64,000 nucleotides of DNA from positions 45,001,747 through 45,065,746 of the forward strand of contig NC_090292.1 in the NCBI RefSeq assembly GCF_037392515.1. The letters are read 5' to 3'. The translations under genes and the position numbers were made by a program. The number at the start of each line of letters is the position of its first letter. The stretch's first letter is position 1. Source of the DNA: Haliotis asinina (taxonomy: Eukaryota; Mollusca; Gastropoda; Lepetellida; Haliotidae). Positions 20,101 through 30,375 of this stretch are shown here, piece by piece. The notes under the pieces are model-generated. The model ran no database searches and was not told the DNA's origin. It was given only the letters and a program-made list of their open reading frames with translations.

Positions 20101-20340
20101 TTCAACTGACGTTTTGTGTTCTTTTAGTCTAATGTTGAAAGGCCGACAAGTTTCTCCAATATAGCTGCTTCCACAATCACAAGAAATTTTGCATATACAT
20201 CCTCTGGAATTGAACTCATTCTGGTTGCTGCCACCTATCCAATTTGCTCTCAGGATGGTTTTTAAAGTTTTATCAGAATAGAATGTCACATCCAAACCTG
20301 TAATTCTTCTAATGAGTCTGCTGATGTGATGGCTAATCTG
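19777..20340 (-). pseudogene. Penelope-like GIY-YIG endonuclease fragment
   Basis: The protein reads LDVTFYSDKTLKTILRANW, then CICKISCDCGSSYIGETCRP, then FNIRLKEHK. The CxxxYIGET plus RLKEH pattern is the GIY-YIG nuclease as found at the C-terminus of Penelope-like elements, where it nicks the target DNA. Its frame opens at the boundary with copy D and ends within the duplicated segment. No complete RT is present, and an in-frame start is lacking. Confidence 0.85.
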
Positions 20341-20924
20341 CCCTTGGTATGGAATGGAGAGTCACCTCCTCGTGGTGAGTGCTGGGTTATGCTAAGAGCT
20401 TGCCAACACACACGTAGTGGACCCGTGAGGATATTTGGTCCACCAACCCGTTTGTCGTGGGTTGCGGCCCTGTGTCGGCGGAGGTGGGGATCCTGCTGGT
20501 TTTTGAGGGCAATAGGAGCTTGCAATCGTGTTCCTGTTGCTCAATACACCACTTTGGCCCTGACTGCGCCTACACGGGTGGTCGAATGGGCCCGGTTCGA
20601 CCAATCGGCTTGTCATGCCAAGTCCTGTGCATGGAGTATTATTTACATTTATCAATGCACACATATCATTGGGAATTGTTGTAACTTTGGACTTGACTTT
20701 ATTATCTAAAACATTTTTGATTTTGAAATATGTTGTTCTGAAATTTGCCTAGAGTCTTATGCCAGAAGGCAGTGGCTCATGGGCCAAACTGGTGGAATTA
20801 TTAATATATTAATTCTTCTGCTGGAGTATATCATCCGGGTATCCTTGCTGCTGCAAGCTGGAGGCCCACATTGTCCTTGTGATACTCCGTGGTGGGTGGG
20901 GAGCTCGGATGATGAACCATATTA

Positions 20925-22160
20925 CCTTGGCTTGCAAAATACCACTAAAAAAACAAAAGGTCCACTTGATATTGACCCTGTTGATACTGACCACAGACCG
21001 TCTGCATCGATTGAATAGTGGCAACGTTTCATTGTGATTGAGACTCCTGACAAGACAAAGTTAAAACTGAACCCCTTTGCTGTGTCCAAGGGTATTCAAG
21101 GTATTGCTGGGGAGGTGAAACATTAGACGCTTGCGTTCGGGTGCCCTGCTAGTTGAATGCGGGAAAAAGCAACAAGCAACGAACCTGATGAACATGAAAT
21201 CTTTCTTGGGCATTCCGGTCACGGTCTCTGCTTACAAGACCTTGAACACGAGTAAAGGTATCGTGAGAGATCGAGATCGATTGTTTGATGATATGTCACA
21301 AATTGATATAGTGTCAGAAATGAAGGATCAAGGTGTCCTTTATGTCAAGCGCTTTTCAACTCGAAAAAAAACTGTGAAATCATCAAAACGAACACGTATC
21401 TGTTTACATTTTCATGTCCAAATGCTCCCAAATCAATGAAGACAGGCTACTGTAACATTTCAGTTGATGCCTACATCCCAAACCCGCTCAGGAGTTTTAA
21501 ATGCCAGAAATACGGACACAGTGTAAATACTAGCACATTGTCTGTTGTGTGTGCTCACTGCAGTAAGAAGACAGACACAGCAGAAGATTGTGACAGTGAT
21601 TATAAGAAATGCACCAATTGCTCAGGCGACCATTCTTCATTTCCTATTTGGAAAGACCAAATGGAGATCAATAACATAAAATTTACTCATACTATCTCTT
21701 TTTCCGAGGCCAAAAATCTCGTAAAGAGATCCGATCTTGCAGAAGGTTATGCTACAGTAGCAAAAAGCAAAAAAACATCATCGGGGTCTAGTTCTAAAAC
21801 AACATCTACCACAGGCTGCCAAACTACCTTGACTTGGGTAAATTGTGATTCTCCACAACCTTTGTACCCGGCTATATCATCACAGACTGAGGAATCACTT
21901 CCTAGTACCTCAAAGTCTTCTTCCGATCACAAATCATCATCTCAGTCACACTCAAAGTCTCAATCGACAGCTGAAAAGTGAAAAGTAAACCAAAGCCTAA
22001 GTCTGATGCTTCAAAACAACAAAGTGGCAGAGCTCCTAAGGGGTCACACAACAAAATTCAATTGTTCAATAAATATGGGTCTCTTGAAGAGATGGACGTT
22101 TCTGAAAATGTCCATTCTAGGGCACAAAGGAGTGCGGGGTAGATCCCCAATAAATCCCGG
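20925..22160 (+). pseudogene. Copy D ORF1 remnant
   Basis: The text corresponds to A and E ORF1 but the start ATG is changed (ACCTTGGCT) and a stop replaces a Trp codon near 21018. Frameshifts occur near 21125 and 21400. The knuckles are partly altered: SFKCQKYGHSVNTS has lost its first and last Cys. The tail around 22080-22160 is recognisable. Confidence 0.85.
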
Positions 22161-22189
22161 CAAAAGATAGTTTATTCCAATAATATTGT

Positions 22190-23724
22190 ACAGTGGAACT
22201 GCAGAGGATTAAGGACTAATTTACAAGAATTAAAGCATATCCTTATTTTTTTTTTAATGCATATCATAATTTTTCACCTCCGGGTGATAGAGCCACTGGC
22301 GGATCATCCATTCTGGTAAGACAAAACGTTATTCAAAGCCCTGTTTCACTTAATACTCATATGCAGGCTGTTGCAGTGAGAATTACTTTACATATAGCGT
22401 TTACCATTTGCTCTCTTTATATTTCACCGTCTTCGACGTTTGCCAAAACAGATCCTCAAGCTCTATATGACCAACTCCCGAATCCCTGTATTATAATGGG
22501 AGATCTAAATGGGCACAACCCTCTCTGGGGTAGTGTAACTACAAAAACTAAAGGTAAATTGTTGGAGGACTTTTGTTCTGACAATGATTTATGTATTTAA
22601 AATGATGGTTCCAGCACATATTTACTCCCCTGTACAGGGACTTATTCTGCTCTCAACTTGTCACTCACAAATTCAGAACTACTTAGTGAACTCGAATGGA
22701 ATGGTCAGTCCACGATGACCTCTGTGCAAGTGAGCATTTTCCTACTATACTGAAAGCTGTAACTCCATCTGATGTTCCTCCATCATCAAATCGGAATTTT
22801 AAAAAGGCTAACTGGGCTTTATATGAAAGACTGTTTGCTGAAAAACTTAAACCTGAACATTTTTTTGACGTTCCTGATGCTACTAAATGTTTTTCTGAGG
22901 AACTGAATTCCATAGCTGGTGAGTGTATTCCAAAATCCTCTGCATTTCCACATATTCGAAAACCATGGTTCACTGATGAATGCAAACAAGCTAGGAAGGC
23001 AAGGAAAAAAGCAGAACATTATCTCCGTCGTCATCCTATGGTGCATAATTTAAATATATTTAAAATTTTAAATGCTAAAGCACGGCGTACTTTTAAACAG
23101 AACTATTGCCAATCTTGGCAAAATTATGTACCCAAAATAGATTCTCGGACACCCATGCCAAAGGTATGAAAGATGGTCCTGAAAATTATAGGTAAAGGTA
23201 CTAAATCCTAGTGTCCATCATCTTAAACATGGATATCAATTACTTACAGATAAATAAGATATTGCTAATAAACTGGGCGAAACTCTCGGTAAACATTCTC
23301 CCGCTTCTAGTTATGTACCAAAATTCCAGCAATATCAGAAGCAACAAGAAAAGAAAACTATTACTTTCAATTCAGATAATGGGGAAGATTATAATGAAAC
23401 GTTTTCTATTCATGAACTTCATACTGCTCTTGATCAAGCTCATGACACTGCTAGAGGAGCTGATAACATATATTATCAACTCCTGAAGCACTTACCAGAA
23501 TCCTGTTTAGAGACGCTCTTATCAATTTTTGATGATATTTGGAATTATGGGAAATTTCCTTCTTCATGGTCTGATGCCACAGTAGTATCAATACTTAAAC
23601 CTGGACGTGATCATACGGATCCATCCAATTATCGTCCGATTTCATAAATAGCTGTGTTTGTAAGACCATGGAACGCATGATATATAATCGACTAGTTTGG
23701 TACTTGGAAACAAATAACCTCATA
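22190..23724 (+). pseudogene. Copy D ORF2 remnant, 5' part
   Basis: Endonuclease words (QWNCRGLRTN, GDLNGHNPLWG) and the linker region up to the start of the RT (SNYRPIS) are present, with several stops and frame changes. The RT continues in G at 41370. Confidence 0.88.
23712..23724. repeat. Left target-site duplication of copy F
   Basis: AAATAACCTCATA, identical to 41357-41369. It is part of the RT frame of copy D/G. Confidence 0.93.
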
Positions 23725-24263
23725 GTGAGTGAGTGAGTTAATATTTAACGTCACATCGGCAATTTTGCAGCCATATCGTGACGATAACATACATGACAAA
23801 AAAGAATATATATCGATATTATGAAGACCCTGTCTACGAAGGACAGTAAAACCACTAGACTATCACAGTTAGTATTAAAACTAGCGTAGAAACTTTAAAA
23901 AAAGATAGTATCACTATTTGGACAGTACAACATAAAAACAGGCTATAGATCGCCAACAACAGAGGGTAGATCACCATACCAGGGACCATGGGGACTTACA
24001 GTACCTCTGCTACCTGCATGGTCCCTGGCTGGATTTACACAATCTCCTCAACCGTTGGCGACTGTATGCAAGATTAGCCACAAATTAAAATGACACATAT
24101 TCTACGATTAAAGAAGTGGAAGATTAAATCTGACTTAAACCGTTTTGGGACTTACGTACCCTCTCAGGAGGACAATAATTTTACGGTACCTCAACCCCCT
24201 TCGAGGATACAGCCACTAACAATCTTAGCTGCTAATTCAACTTCCAATCATAAAATAGTTATT
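23725..24263 (-). other. Copy F 3' UTR and tail
   Basis: The reverse of the ACTC tail (GTGAGTGAGTGAG) is followed by the terminal block, the hairpin at 23979-24028 and the CCTCGAAG stem near 24160-24210. Copy E interrupts it shortly after the ORF2 stop. Confidence 0.9.
23979..24028 (-). ncRNA. Conserved 3' UTR hairpin (copy F)
   Basis: CCAGGGACCATG pairs with CATGGTCCCTGG, 12 perfect pairs. Relative to copy B both strands changed together (GGTCC/GGACC against GGACC/GGTCC). Confidence 0.8.
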
Positions 24264-24275
24264 TATTTACATGTC
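24264..24275. repeat. Left target-site duplication of copy E
   Basis: TATTTACATGTC before GGCACCC. The right copy is at 30364-30375; the first T is ambiguous with the ACTC tail. Confidence 0.92.
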
Positions 24276-24333
24276 GGCACCCGTGGCGAGCCACCTCCTC
24301 GTGGTGGGTGCTGGGTAACGCCAAGAGCTCGCC
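24276..24333 (+). ncRNA. Hepatitis-delta-like ribozyme, copy E
   Basis: The same fold as at 7870-7927, with all 58 bases identical to copy B, including the G-U closing pair of P1, the TCCTCGT loop and GCCAAG. It again starts exactly at the element boundary. Confidence 0.87.
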
Positions 24334-24853
24334 GACACCCCCGTAGTGGACCCGGGGGGATATTTGGTCCACCAACCCGTTTGCCGTGGGTTGCGGCCCT
24401 GTGTCGGTGGAGGAAGGGATCCTGGTGGTTGAGAGCATGGGAGCAGGACTATTGCTCCTATTGCTCAACACACCACTTTGGCCCTGACTTCACCTAGACG
24501 GGTGGTTGAATGGGCCCGGTTTAACCAATCGGCTGGTCATGCTAAGCCCTGTACATGTAAATGTTGTTCACAAATTTGCGAAAATATGTAATTTTTTGTC
24601 TTGGCTTCATGATGATTCATTTGTATTTCGATTGCACAATTCAAATTTCGTAACTTGCCTAGAGTCCTATGTCCAGAAGGCAGTGGCTCATGGGCCAATC
24701 AAGTGGAATAAATACTTTTGTGTTATTCTGCTTGAGTATACCATCCGGGTATCCTTGGTGCTGCAGGCAGGAAACCCGCCTGTTTTTAGCATTGTCCTTG
24801 TGATACTCCGTGGCGGGTGGGGAGCTCGGATGATGAAACAATATAAACTTACC
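24334..24853 (+). other. Copy E 5' leader
   Basis: Conserved stems as in copy B. An open frame continuous with ORF1 reaches up to 24506, because the hydrophobic LLEYTIRVSLVLQAG and ILRGGWGARMMK stretch has no stop. The nearest well-placed ATG is at 24854 (ACCATGG). Confidence 0.6.
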
Positions 24854-26140
24854 ATGGCTTACGAAACTCCCCTAAAAAAACCAAAACGTCCTCTTGATAC
24901 TACTGATCCTGATGTTGAAGACCAAGGACTGTCCACATCCATTGACTACTGGCCACGGTTTATTGTAATTGAGACCACTGACAACACTCCATTAAAGGTG
25001 AACCCTTTTGCGGTATCAAAAGGCATACAGGGCATTGCAGGTGATGTTAGAAACGTTAGACGTTTACGAACAGGTTCTTTGCTTGTTGAGTGTAATAGGA
25101 GGCAACAGGCAACCAATCTCCTTTCAACAAAATCATTTGTAGGCATTCCAGTGTCAGTCTCTCCTCACCGTACTCTTAACACTAGTAAGGGTATTGTGAG
25201 AGACCGTGATAGACTATTTGCGGATATGCTGGAAATTGACATCGCTGTAGAGATGAAGGACCAAGGTGTGTTATTTGTGAAACGTTTCACAACCCGAAGA
25301 AACAACCAGATCCAACAAACCAACACCTATTTATTTTCATTTTCCACTCCAACGGCTCCAAAATCAATAAAGGCCGGCTACTGTCACATCAAAGTGGAAA
25401 CGTTTATTCCTAATCCACTCAGATGTTTCAAGTGTCAAAAGTATGGTCACGGTGTAAATTCCTGCACATTGTCTGTTGTGTGTGCTCACTGCGGTGAGAA
25501 GACCCACACAACAGAAGATTGTGACAGTAATTACAAGAAATGCACCAATTGTTCAGGAGACCATTCGTCTTTCTCAAAAGAGTGTCCGATTTGGAAGTAC
25601 CAGATGGAAATAAACAAACTAAAATTTACTCAAAATATCAGCTTTGCCGAAGCGAAACAACTTGTTCAAAGATGCGATCCACAAGAAACATATGCTTCTA
25701 AAACAAAACCATCATCTGAACCATCCTCTAAGGCTTCTACGTCTTCTTCAGCTGCCCAAACAAACTTGACTTGGGTGCACACTGATTCCCCAGAGGTTTT
25801 TTCACCCACTACTTCTACTCAGACCGCTGAGCTACTTCCTCGCATGTCGCAAAGTCAATCAGGGCCAGCTTCGGATTCATCATCACAGCCACCTGCAAGG
25901 TCTCAATCTTTGTCAAATGTCCAACAAATTCCTAAAGGAAAAACTAAACCTATGCCTGATTCTTCAAAAAAGCAAAGTGGCAGAGCCCCAAAAGGGTCTG
26001 AAAACAGAATTAAGCTTTATAATAAATACGGATCACTTGAGGACATGGACGTGTCCGAAAACGTCCAATCAAGGGCACACAGCTTGTCGCCCTCAAAAAA
26101 AGTACGGGGTAGATCCCCAATCAACCCGCCCAAACGATAA
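24854..26140 (+). CDS. Copy E ORF1: RNA-binding gag-like protein, 428 aa, intact
   Basis: I chose the ATG at 24854 because ACCATGG is a good context and MAYETP is shared with A and F. Residues 1-40 are Lys/Pro-rich (KKPKRPLDT). An RRM-like central part follows, then three knuckles from about residue 191: CFKCQKYGHGVNSC, CAHCGEKTHTTEDC and CTNCSGDHSSFSKEC. A Ser/Gln/Pro-rich stretch and a basic tail (KKVRGRSPINPPKR) complete it. In I-type elements this protein coats the element RNA and carries it to the nucleus. It ends in TAA at 26138-26140, overlapping the ORF2 frame. Confidence 0.93.
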   Translation: MAYETPLKKPKRPLDTTDPDVEDQGLSTSIDYWPRFIVIETTDNTPLKVNPFAVSKGIQGIAGDVRNVRRLRTGSLLVECNRRQQATNLLSTKSFVGIPVSVSPHRTLNTSKGIVRDRDRLFADMLEIDIAVEMKDQGVLFVKRFTTRRNNQIQQTNTYLFSFSTPTAPKSIKAGYCHIKVETFIPNPLRCFKCQKYGHGVNSCTLSVVCAHCGEKTHTTEDCDSNYKKCTNCSGDHSSFSKECPIWKYQMEINKLKFTQNISFAEAKQLVQRCDPQETYASKTKPSSEPSSKASTSSSAAQTNLTWVHTDSPEVFSPTTSTQTAELLPRMSQSQSGPASDSSSQPPARSQSLSNVQQIPKGKTKPMPDSSKKQSGRAPKGSENRIKLYNKYGSLEDMDVSENVQSRAHSLSPSKKVRGRSPINPPKR

Positions 26141-29100
26141 TCCATTGCAAAAATATTGTACAGTGGAACTGTAGAGGCCTAAGGACCAATTTCAACGAGT
26201 TACAGCTACTTGTCCAGGATTTTGCACCATCCGCTTTCTGTCTCCAGGAAACCTATCTGAAGGAGACAGACACTTTTGATCTACGTCAGTTCACTTCATA
26301 TAATTGTTTTTCACCTCCAGGTGATAGGGCCACTGGAGGGTCTTCAATTCTTGTAAAACAGGATGTTATCCATAGTCCTGTAACACTCACAACTAGTCTA
26401 AAAGCTGTTGCAGTGAGACTAACTCTTCACGTTACCTTTACACTATGCTCTTTATATATTTCACCTTCTTCAGCACTCCAGCAGTCTGATCTTCAAGCTC
26501 TCTATGACCAACTTCCTAAACCTTGTATTTTAATGGGTGATCTCAATGGACATAACCCGATTTGGGGTGGTACAAACACAAACTCTAAAGGTAAAATACT
26601 GGAAGATTTCATAGCCAATAATGACTTGTGTATATACAATGATGATTCAAGCACTTATCTGCACCCTGCAACTGGCACCTACTCTTCTCTGGATCTGTCT
26701 CTTGCAGACCCTTCTCTACTAAATGAATTTGAGTGGTCAGTCCACAATGACCTCTGTGGAAGTGACCACTTTCCAACTATCTTAACAGCAACTAATCCAT
26801 CTGATTCTCCAACTTATACAAGATGGAATTTTTCCAAGGCAGACTGGTCGTTATTTAAAACGTTATGCACATCTAAACTACGACCGCAGTGTTTCAGTGA
26901 AGTAACTGATCATATTCGGCTTTTTTCTGACACTTTAAATGAAATAGCTGATGAGTGTATACCTAGGTCTTCTACTGCTCCACATGTACGGAAACCATGG
27001 TTCAATTCCGATTGTAGGCAAGCCAGAAAAGCGAGGAAAAAGGCGGAAAATTATTTCCGCTATCATCCAACTGTCCACAACTTGAATAAGTTTAAAATCC
27101 TCAATGCGAAAGCCCGTCGTACCTTCAACCATAACAAACGGCAATCTTGGAGGAACTACGTTTCCAGGATTAATTCGCGCACGCCAATGTCCAAGGTATG
27201 GAACATGGTTCAAAGAATTAAAGGTAAAGGTTCTAAATCTTCAGTTCACCATCTCAAAGATGGTGATAATTTAATTACTGACAAGTCTCATATTGCAAAT
27301 AAAATTGGCGAAACACTTGCCAAAAATTCTTCATCGGCAAATTATGTCCCTGAGTTTCAGAGATATCAGAAACAACAGGAAAAGAAAAAACTTAATTTCG
27401 AATCAAATAATGGTGAAGATTATAATGAAGTTTTCTCATTACATGAGTTATATACAGCTCTTGACCAAGCTCATGACACTGCAGCAGGTGATGACAATAT
27501 TCATTATCAGCTACTGAAACATTTGCCTGAACCATGTCTGGTCACACTTTTAGATATATTTGACAAAATATGGACGTCTGGAGCATTTCCTCCTTCGTGG
27601 CGTAATGCCATTGTAGTCCCAATACCAAAACCTGGCAGGGATCATACAGATCCGTCGAATTACAGACCGGTATCTCTCACTAGCTGTGTCTGTAAAACCA
27701 TGGAACGTATGGTGAATAATAGATTAGTTTGGTATCTTGAAACCAATAATCTCATTACAAATATTCAGTGTGGTTTCAGGAAAAATCGCAGTACCATTGA
27801 TCATTTGGTACGCTTAGAATCCTTCGTGAAAAATGCAATCGTAAATAAACAACATGCTGTATCAATTTTCTTTGATCTTGAGAAAGCTTATGATACGACC
27901 TGGAAGCATGGTATTTTGAGGGGTTTACATGAATTTGGATTGAGAGATCGTTTGCCTCTTTTTATATCAGAGTTTTTAAAAGACAGGCAATTTCAAGTCC
28001 GAGTAGGTTCTACCCTGTCTGATCATTATAATCAGGATCAGGGTGTCCCTCAAGGTAGTATTTTGTCTGTCACTTTGTTTAGTATTAAGATCAACAGTTT
28101 ATCCAAGGTTTTAAATGATTCAATTGATGGATCATTATTTGTGGATGATTTTAATATTTCTTGTCGTGGTAAAAATATGCACACTATTGAAAGACAACTG
28201 CAGTTATGTTTGAACAAAATAGATAAATGGTGTCTTGAAAATGGCTTCAAATTTTCTAAATCCAAAACTAATTGCATACATTTTTGTAGAAAATATAAGC
28301 CGCATAAGGACCCTGAACTATCTTTAAATGGCACTCCCATCAAGGTTGTAAAGGAGGCCAAGTTCCTGGGTTTAATTTTCGATTCTCATTTAACCTTCTT
28401 GCCACACATTAAATCCCTTAAAGCTAAATGTCTGAAGGCACTAGACTTGTTAAAGGTTGTTTCAAATTCAAAGTGGGGAGGGGATCAAGTTACCCTCCTT
28501 CACTTATACAGATCATTGGTACGATCTAAACTTGATTATGGCTCCATTGTGTATGGTGGAGCCTGTAAAAGCAACCTCAAACTATTAGATTCTGTCCACC
28601 ACCAAGGTCTAAGACTTTGTCTTGGATCTTTTAGAACCTCACCTGTTGCCAGTCTCTATGTTGAGGCTGATGAATCATCTCTTTCACAACGCCGTATAAA
28701 ATTGTCTTTACAATACATTACTAAACTATATTCTAATAAATCTAACCCAGCCTATGACTGTGTGTTCAATCCGCTTTATGAAAATTTGTATGACAAGAGG
28801 TCTTCTCTTGTTCCACCTCTAGGACACAGAATTAAACCCTTTCTTTCTTCGGCCAGAATTGAGTTGGAAAACATAGCTCCCTCCAGTCTCCTTTCTTCTC
28901 CTCTTTGGCAGTTGGTTAGGCCACAAGTTGACCTAACATTAACTTCATTTAAAAAATCAGAAACTAATGAATTACAATATAAACAAGAATATAATCAATT
29001 AAAACATAAATATAGCAATTACAAACCCTTATTTACAGATGGGTCCAAGGACGGTGGTGCAGTAGCTTGTGCCACTGTCATTGGATCGAGAACAATATCT

Positions 29101-29826
29101 TCTAGACTTCCCGAGAACAGCTCTATTTTTACTGCAGAAGCAAACGCCATATTAACTGCTCTTCAATATATTCAAAGACACCCTAAACATAAACAGTATA
29201 TAATCTATTCAGACTCTCTCTCTTGCCTTCAGGCTATTAAACATATTTCTTGTAAACATCCACTTTTGATAGAAAGTATTGAATTGTACAATAATCTTGC
29301 TACTGGCCAGTGCGACATTGTTCTTTGTTGGTTACCTAGTCACGTTGGCATTTCTGGTAACACAATGGCCGATCTTGCTGCTAGAGCAGCACTCAGCAAA
29401 TCTGTGACACCACTTCTTATTCCATACTCAGATTATAAAGCTGCAATAAGATCTTATATCCGTGATCTGATGCAGAAGAAGTGGGACACCCAAGTGGGTA
29501 TAAATAAATTACATGAAATAAAACCTTATATCGGTTATACTTACTTGGGTTGTCAGTCCAGATTTGAGGAGGTCATTATGCGACGATGTCGCATTGGCCA
29601 TACGAGGTATACTCACGAGTATTTATTAAAAGGTGAAGATCCTCCGTTTTGTATCCCTTGTGATGAAAGAATCACAGTCAAGCATGTCCTGCTTGACTGT
29701 GTTGAATACTCCATCACAAGGGATAAATATTTTAATTCACGAACTTTGAAGGATCTTTTTAATTCTGTTAGCTCTCATTTAATTATTGCATTTTTAAAAG
29801 AATTAGATTTGCTAAATGAATTGTAA
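26137..29826 (+). CDS. Copy E ORF2: endonuclease, RT, RNase H, intact but without a 5' ATG
   Basis: The frame is open from 26113 (after a TAG) to the TAA at 29824-29826, about 1229 codons counted from the ATA at 26137. The endonuclease starts at VQWNCRGLRTN (26158) and carries GDLNGHNPIWGG and GSDHFP. The RT has GVPQGSILS and FVDD. RNase H has TDGSKDGG, SDSLSC and SHVGISGN. The C-terminus has CIPCDE and VKHVLLDC. The first in-frame ATG is at 26413, inside the endonuclease, so a functional protein would need a non-AUG start. The ATA of ATAA lies where copy B has ATGA. Confidence 0.94.
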   Translation: MIHCKNIVQWNCRGLRTNFNELQLLVQDFAPSAFCLQETYLKETDTFDLRQFTSYNCFSPPGDRATGGSSILVKQDVIHSPVTLTTSLKAVAVRLTLHVTFTLCSLYISPSSALQQSDLQALYDQLPKPCILMGDLNGHNPIWGGTNTNSKGKILEDFIANNDLCIYNDDSSTYLHPATGTYSSLDLSLADPSLLNEFEWSVHNDLCGSDHFPTILTATNPSDSPTYTRWNFSKADWSLFKTLCTSKLRPQCFSEVTDHIRLFSDTLNEIADECIPRSSTAPHVRKPWFNSDCRQARKARKKAENYFRYHPTVHNLNKFKILNAKARRTFNHNKRQSWRNYVSRINSRTPMSKVWNMVQRIKGKGSKSSVHHLKDGDNLITDKSHIANKIGETLAKNSSSANYVPEFQRYQKQQEKKKLNFESNNGEDYNEVFSLHELYTALDQAHDTAAGDDNIHYQLLKHLPEPCLVTLLDIFDKIWTSGAFPPSWRNAIVVPIPKPGRDHTDPSNYRPVSLTSCVCKTMERMVNNRLVWYLETNNLITNIQCGFRKNRSTIDHLVRLESFVKNAIVNKQHAVSIFFDLEKAYDTTWKHGILRGLHEFGLRDRLPLFISEFLKDRQFQVRVGSTLSDHYNQDQGVPQGSILSVTLFSIKINSLSKVLNDSIDGSLFVDDFNISCRGKNMHTIERQLQLCLNKIDKWCLENGFKFSKSKTNCIHFCRKYKPHKDPELSLNGTPIKVVKEAKFLGLIFDSHLTFLPHIKSLKAKCLKALDLLKVVSNSKWGGDQVTLLHLYRSLVRSKLDYGSIVYGGACKSNLKLLDSVHHQGLRLCLGSFRTSPVASLYVEADESSLSQRRIKLSLQYITKLYSNKSNPAYDCVFNPLYENLYDKRSSLVPPLGHRIKPFLSSARIELENIAPSSLLSSPLWQLVRPQVDLTLTSFKKSETNELQYKQEYNQLKHKYSNYKPLFTDGSKDGGAVACATVIGSRTISSRLPENSSIFTAEANAILTALQYIQRHPKHKQYIIYSDSLSCLQAIKHISCKHPLLIESIELYNNLATGQCDIVLCWLPSHVGISGNTMADLAARAALSKSVTPLLIPYSDYKAAIRSYIRDLMQKKWDTQVGINKLHEIKPYIGYTYLGCQSRFEEVIMRRCRIGHTRYTHEYLLKGEDPPFCIPCDERITVKHVLLDCVEYSITRDKYFNSRTLKDLFNSVSSHLIIAFLKELDLLNEL

Positions 29827-30364
29827 ATAGATGAATATTTTATGCTTGGAAGTTTGAATTAGTAACTTAGAGTGTTAGTGGCTGTATCCTCGAGGGGGGT
29901 TAAAGCACTGTAAAATTATTGTCCTCCTGAGAGGATACGTAAGTCCCAAAACATTTGAAGTCAAATTTGATCTTCCATTTTGTCTTAGCCGTTGAATATG
30001 TGTCATTTTAATTTGTGGCTAATCTTGCTTACAATCACCATCAACTGAGGGGATGATGTAAATCCAGCTAGGGACCATGCAGGTAGCAGAAGTACTGTAA
30101 GTCCCCATGGCCCCTAGTATGGTGATCTACCTTCAGTTGTTGGTGATCTATATAGCCTGGTTTTATATTGGATTGTCTGAATAGGAATATTAGTTTTAAC
30201 TTTTCACGCTAGTTTTATTTCTTATTGTGATATTCTAGTTGTTTTACTGTCCTTCGTCGACAGGTTTTTATCATATACATAGATTCCTTTTTTAAGAATG
30301 CTCCGGTCACGATATGGCTGCAATACTGCCGATGTGACGTTAAATGTTAACTCACTCACTCACT
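29827..30364 (+). other. Copy E 3' UTR and ACTC tail
   Basis: It contains a GTATCCTC/GAGGATAC stem (about 29884-29938), the hairpin at 30068-30117, and the terminal block GGCTGCAATACTGCCGATGT with ACTC repeats. Confidence 0.88.
30068..30117 (+). ncRNA. Conserved 3' UTR hairpin (copy E)
   Basis: CTAGGGACCATG pairs with CATGGCCCCTAG, with one mismatch. The second pair is T-A where B and F have C-G, a compensatory change. Confidence 0.78.
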
Positions 30365-30375
30365 ATTTACATGTC
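30364..30375. repeat. Right target-site duplication of copy E
   Basis: TATTTACATGTC, as at 24264-24275. Copy F resumes directly afterwards. Confidence 0.92.

Larger units (their letters stand above)
19331..20359 (-). mobile_element. Penelope-like element fragment (C-terminal GIY-YIG part and 3' end)
   Basis: The minus strand reads IPYQGQISHHISRLIRR, typical of the end of the Penelope RT region, and then a GIY-YIG endonuclease, followed by a non-coding 3' part with a hammerhead motif. The upstream side is cut at about 20359, where copy D begins. A 185-bp segment is duplicated in tandem. The RT domain itself is absent from the window, so the fragment is not functional. Confidence 0.85.
20360..23724 (+). 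mobile_element. Copy D: 5' part of an old LINE copy, split from G by copy F
   Basis: It begins inside the ribozyme module (TCACCTCCTCGTGGTG), so P1 is lost. It runs through leader, broken ORF1 and broken ORF2 up to AAATAACCTCATA (23712-23724). The same 13 bases resume at 41357 after copy F, and the RT text continues there as G. D and G are therefore one element, interrupted by 17.6 kb. Its insertion point cuts the Penelope-like fragment. Confidence 0.92.
24276..30364 (+). mobile_element. Copy E: full-length, apparently intact LINE, about 6.09 kb
   Basis: It begins with the ribozyme directly after the target-site duplication and ends with ACTC repeats directly before the second copy of the duplication. 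ORF1 and ORF2 have no stops or frameshifts. It is inserted in the 3' UTR of copy F. The intact frames, intact ribozyme and perfect duplication make it the youngest LINE copy here and a candidate for a recently active element. Confidence 0.95.

Noticed and set aside
20340..20400. Complete ribozyme at the 5' end of copy D
   Set aside because: The first bases (GGTATGGAATGG) belong to the Penelope-like coding frame, so P1 and part of P2 are missing although the loop and GCTAAG remain.
26095..26112. A AAA AAA slippery heptamer near the end of ORF1 in copy E as a -1 frameshift site to ORF2
   Set aside because: After a -1 slip the next codons run into TAG at 26110-26112, before the ORF2 frame proper, so no fusion protein would result.
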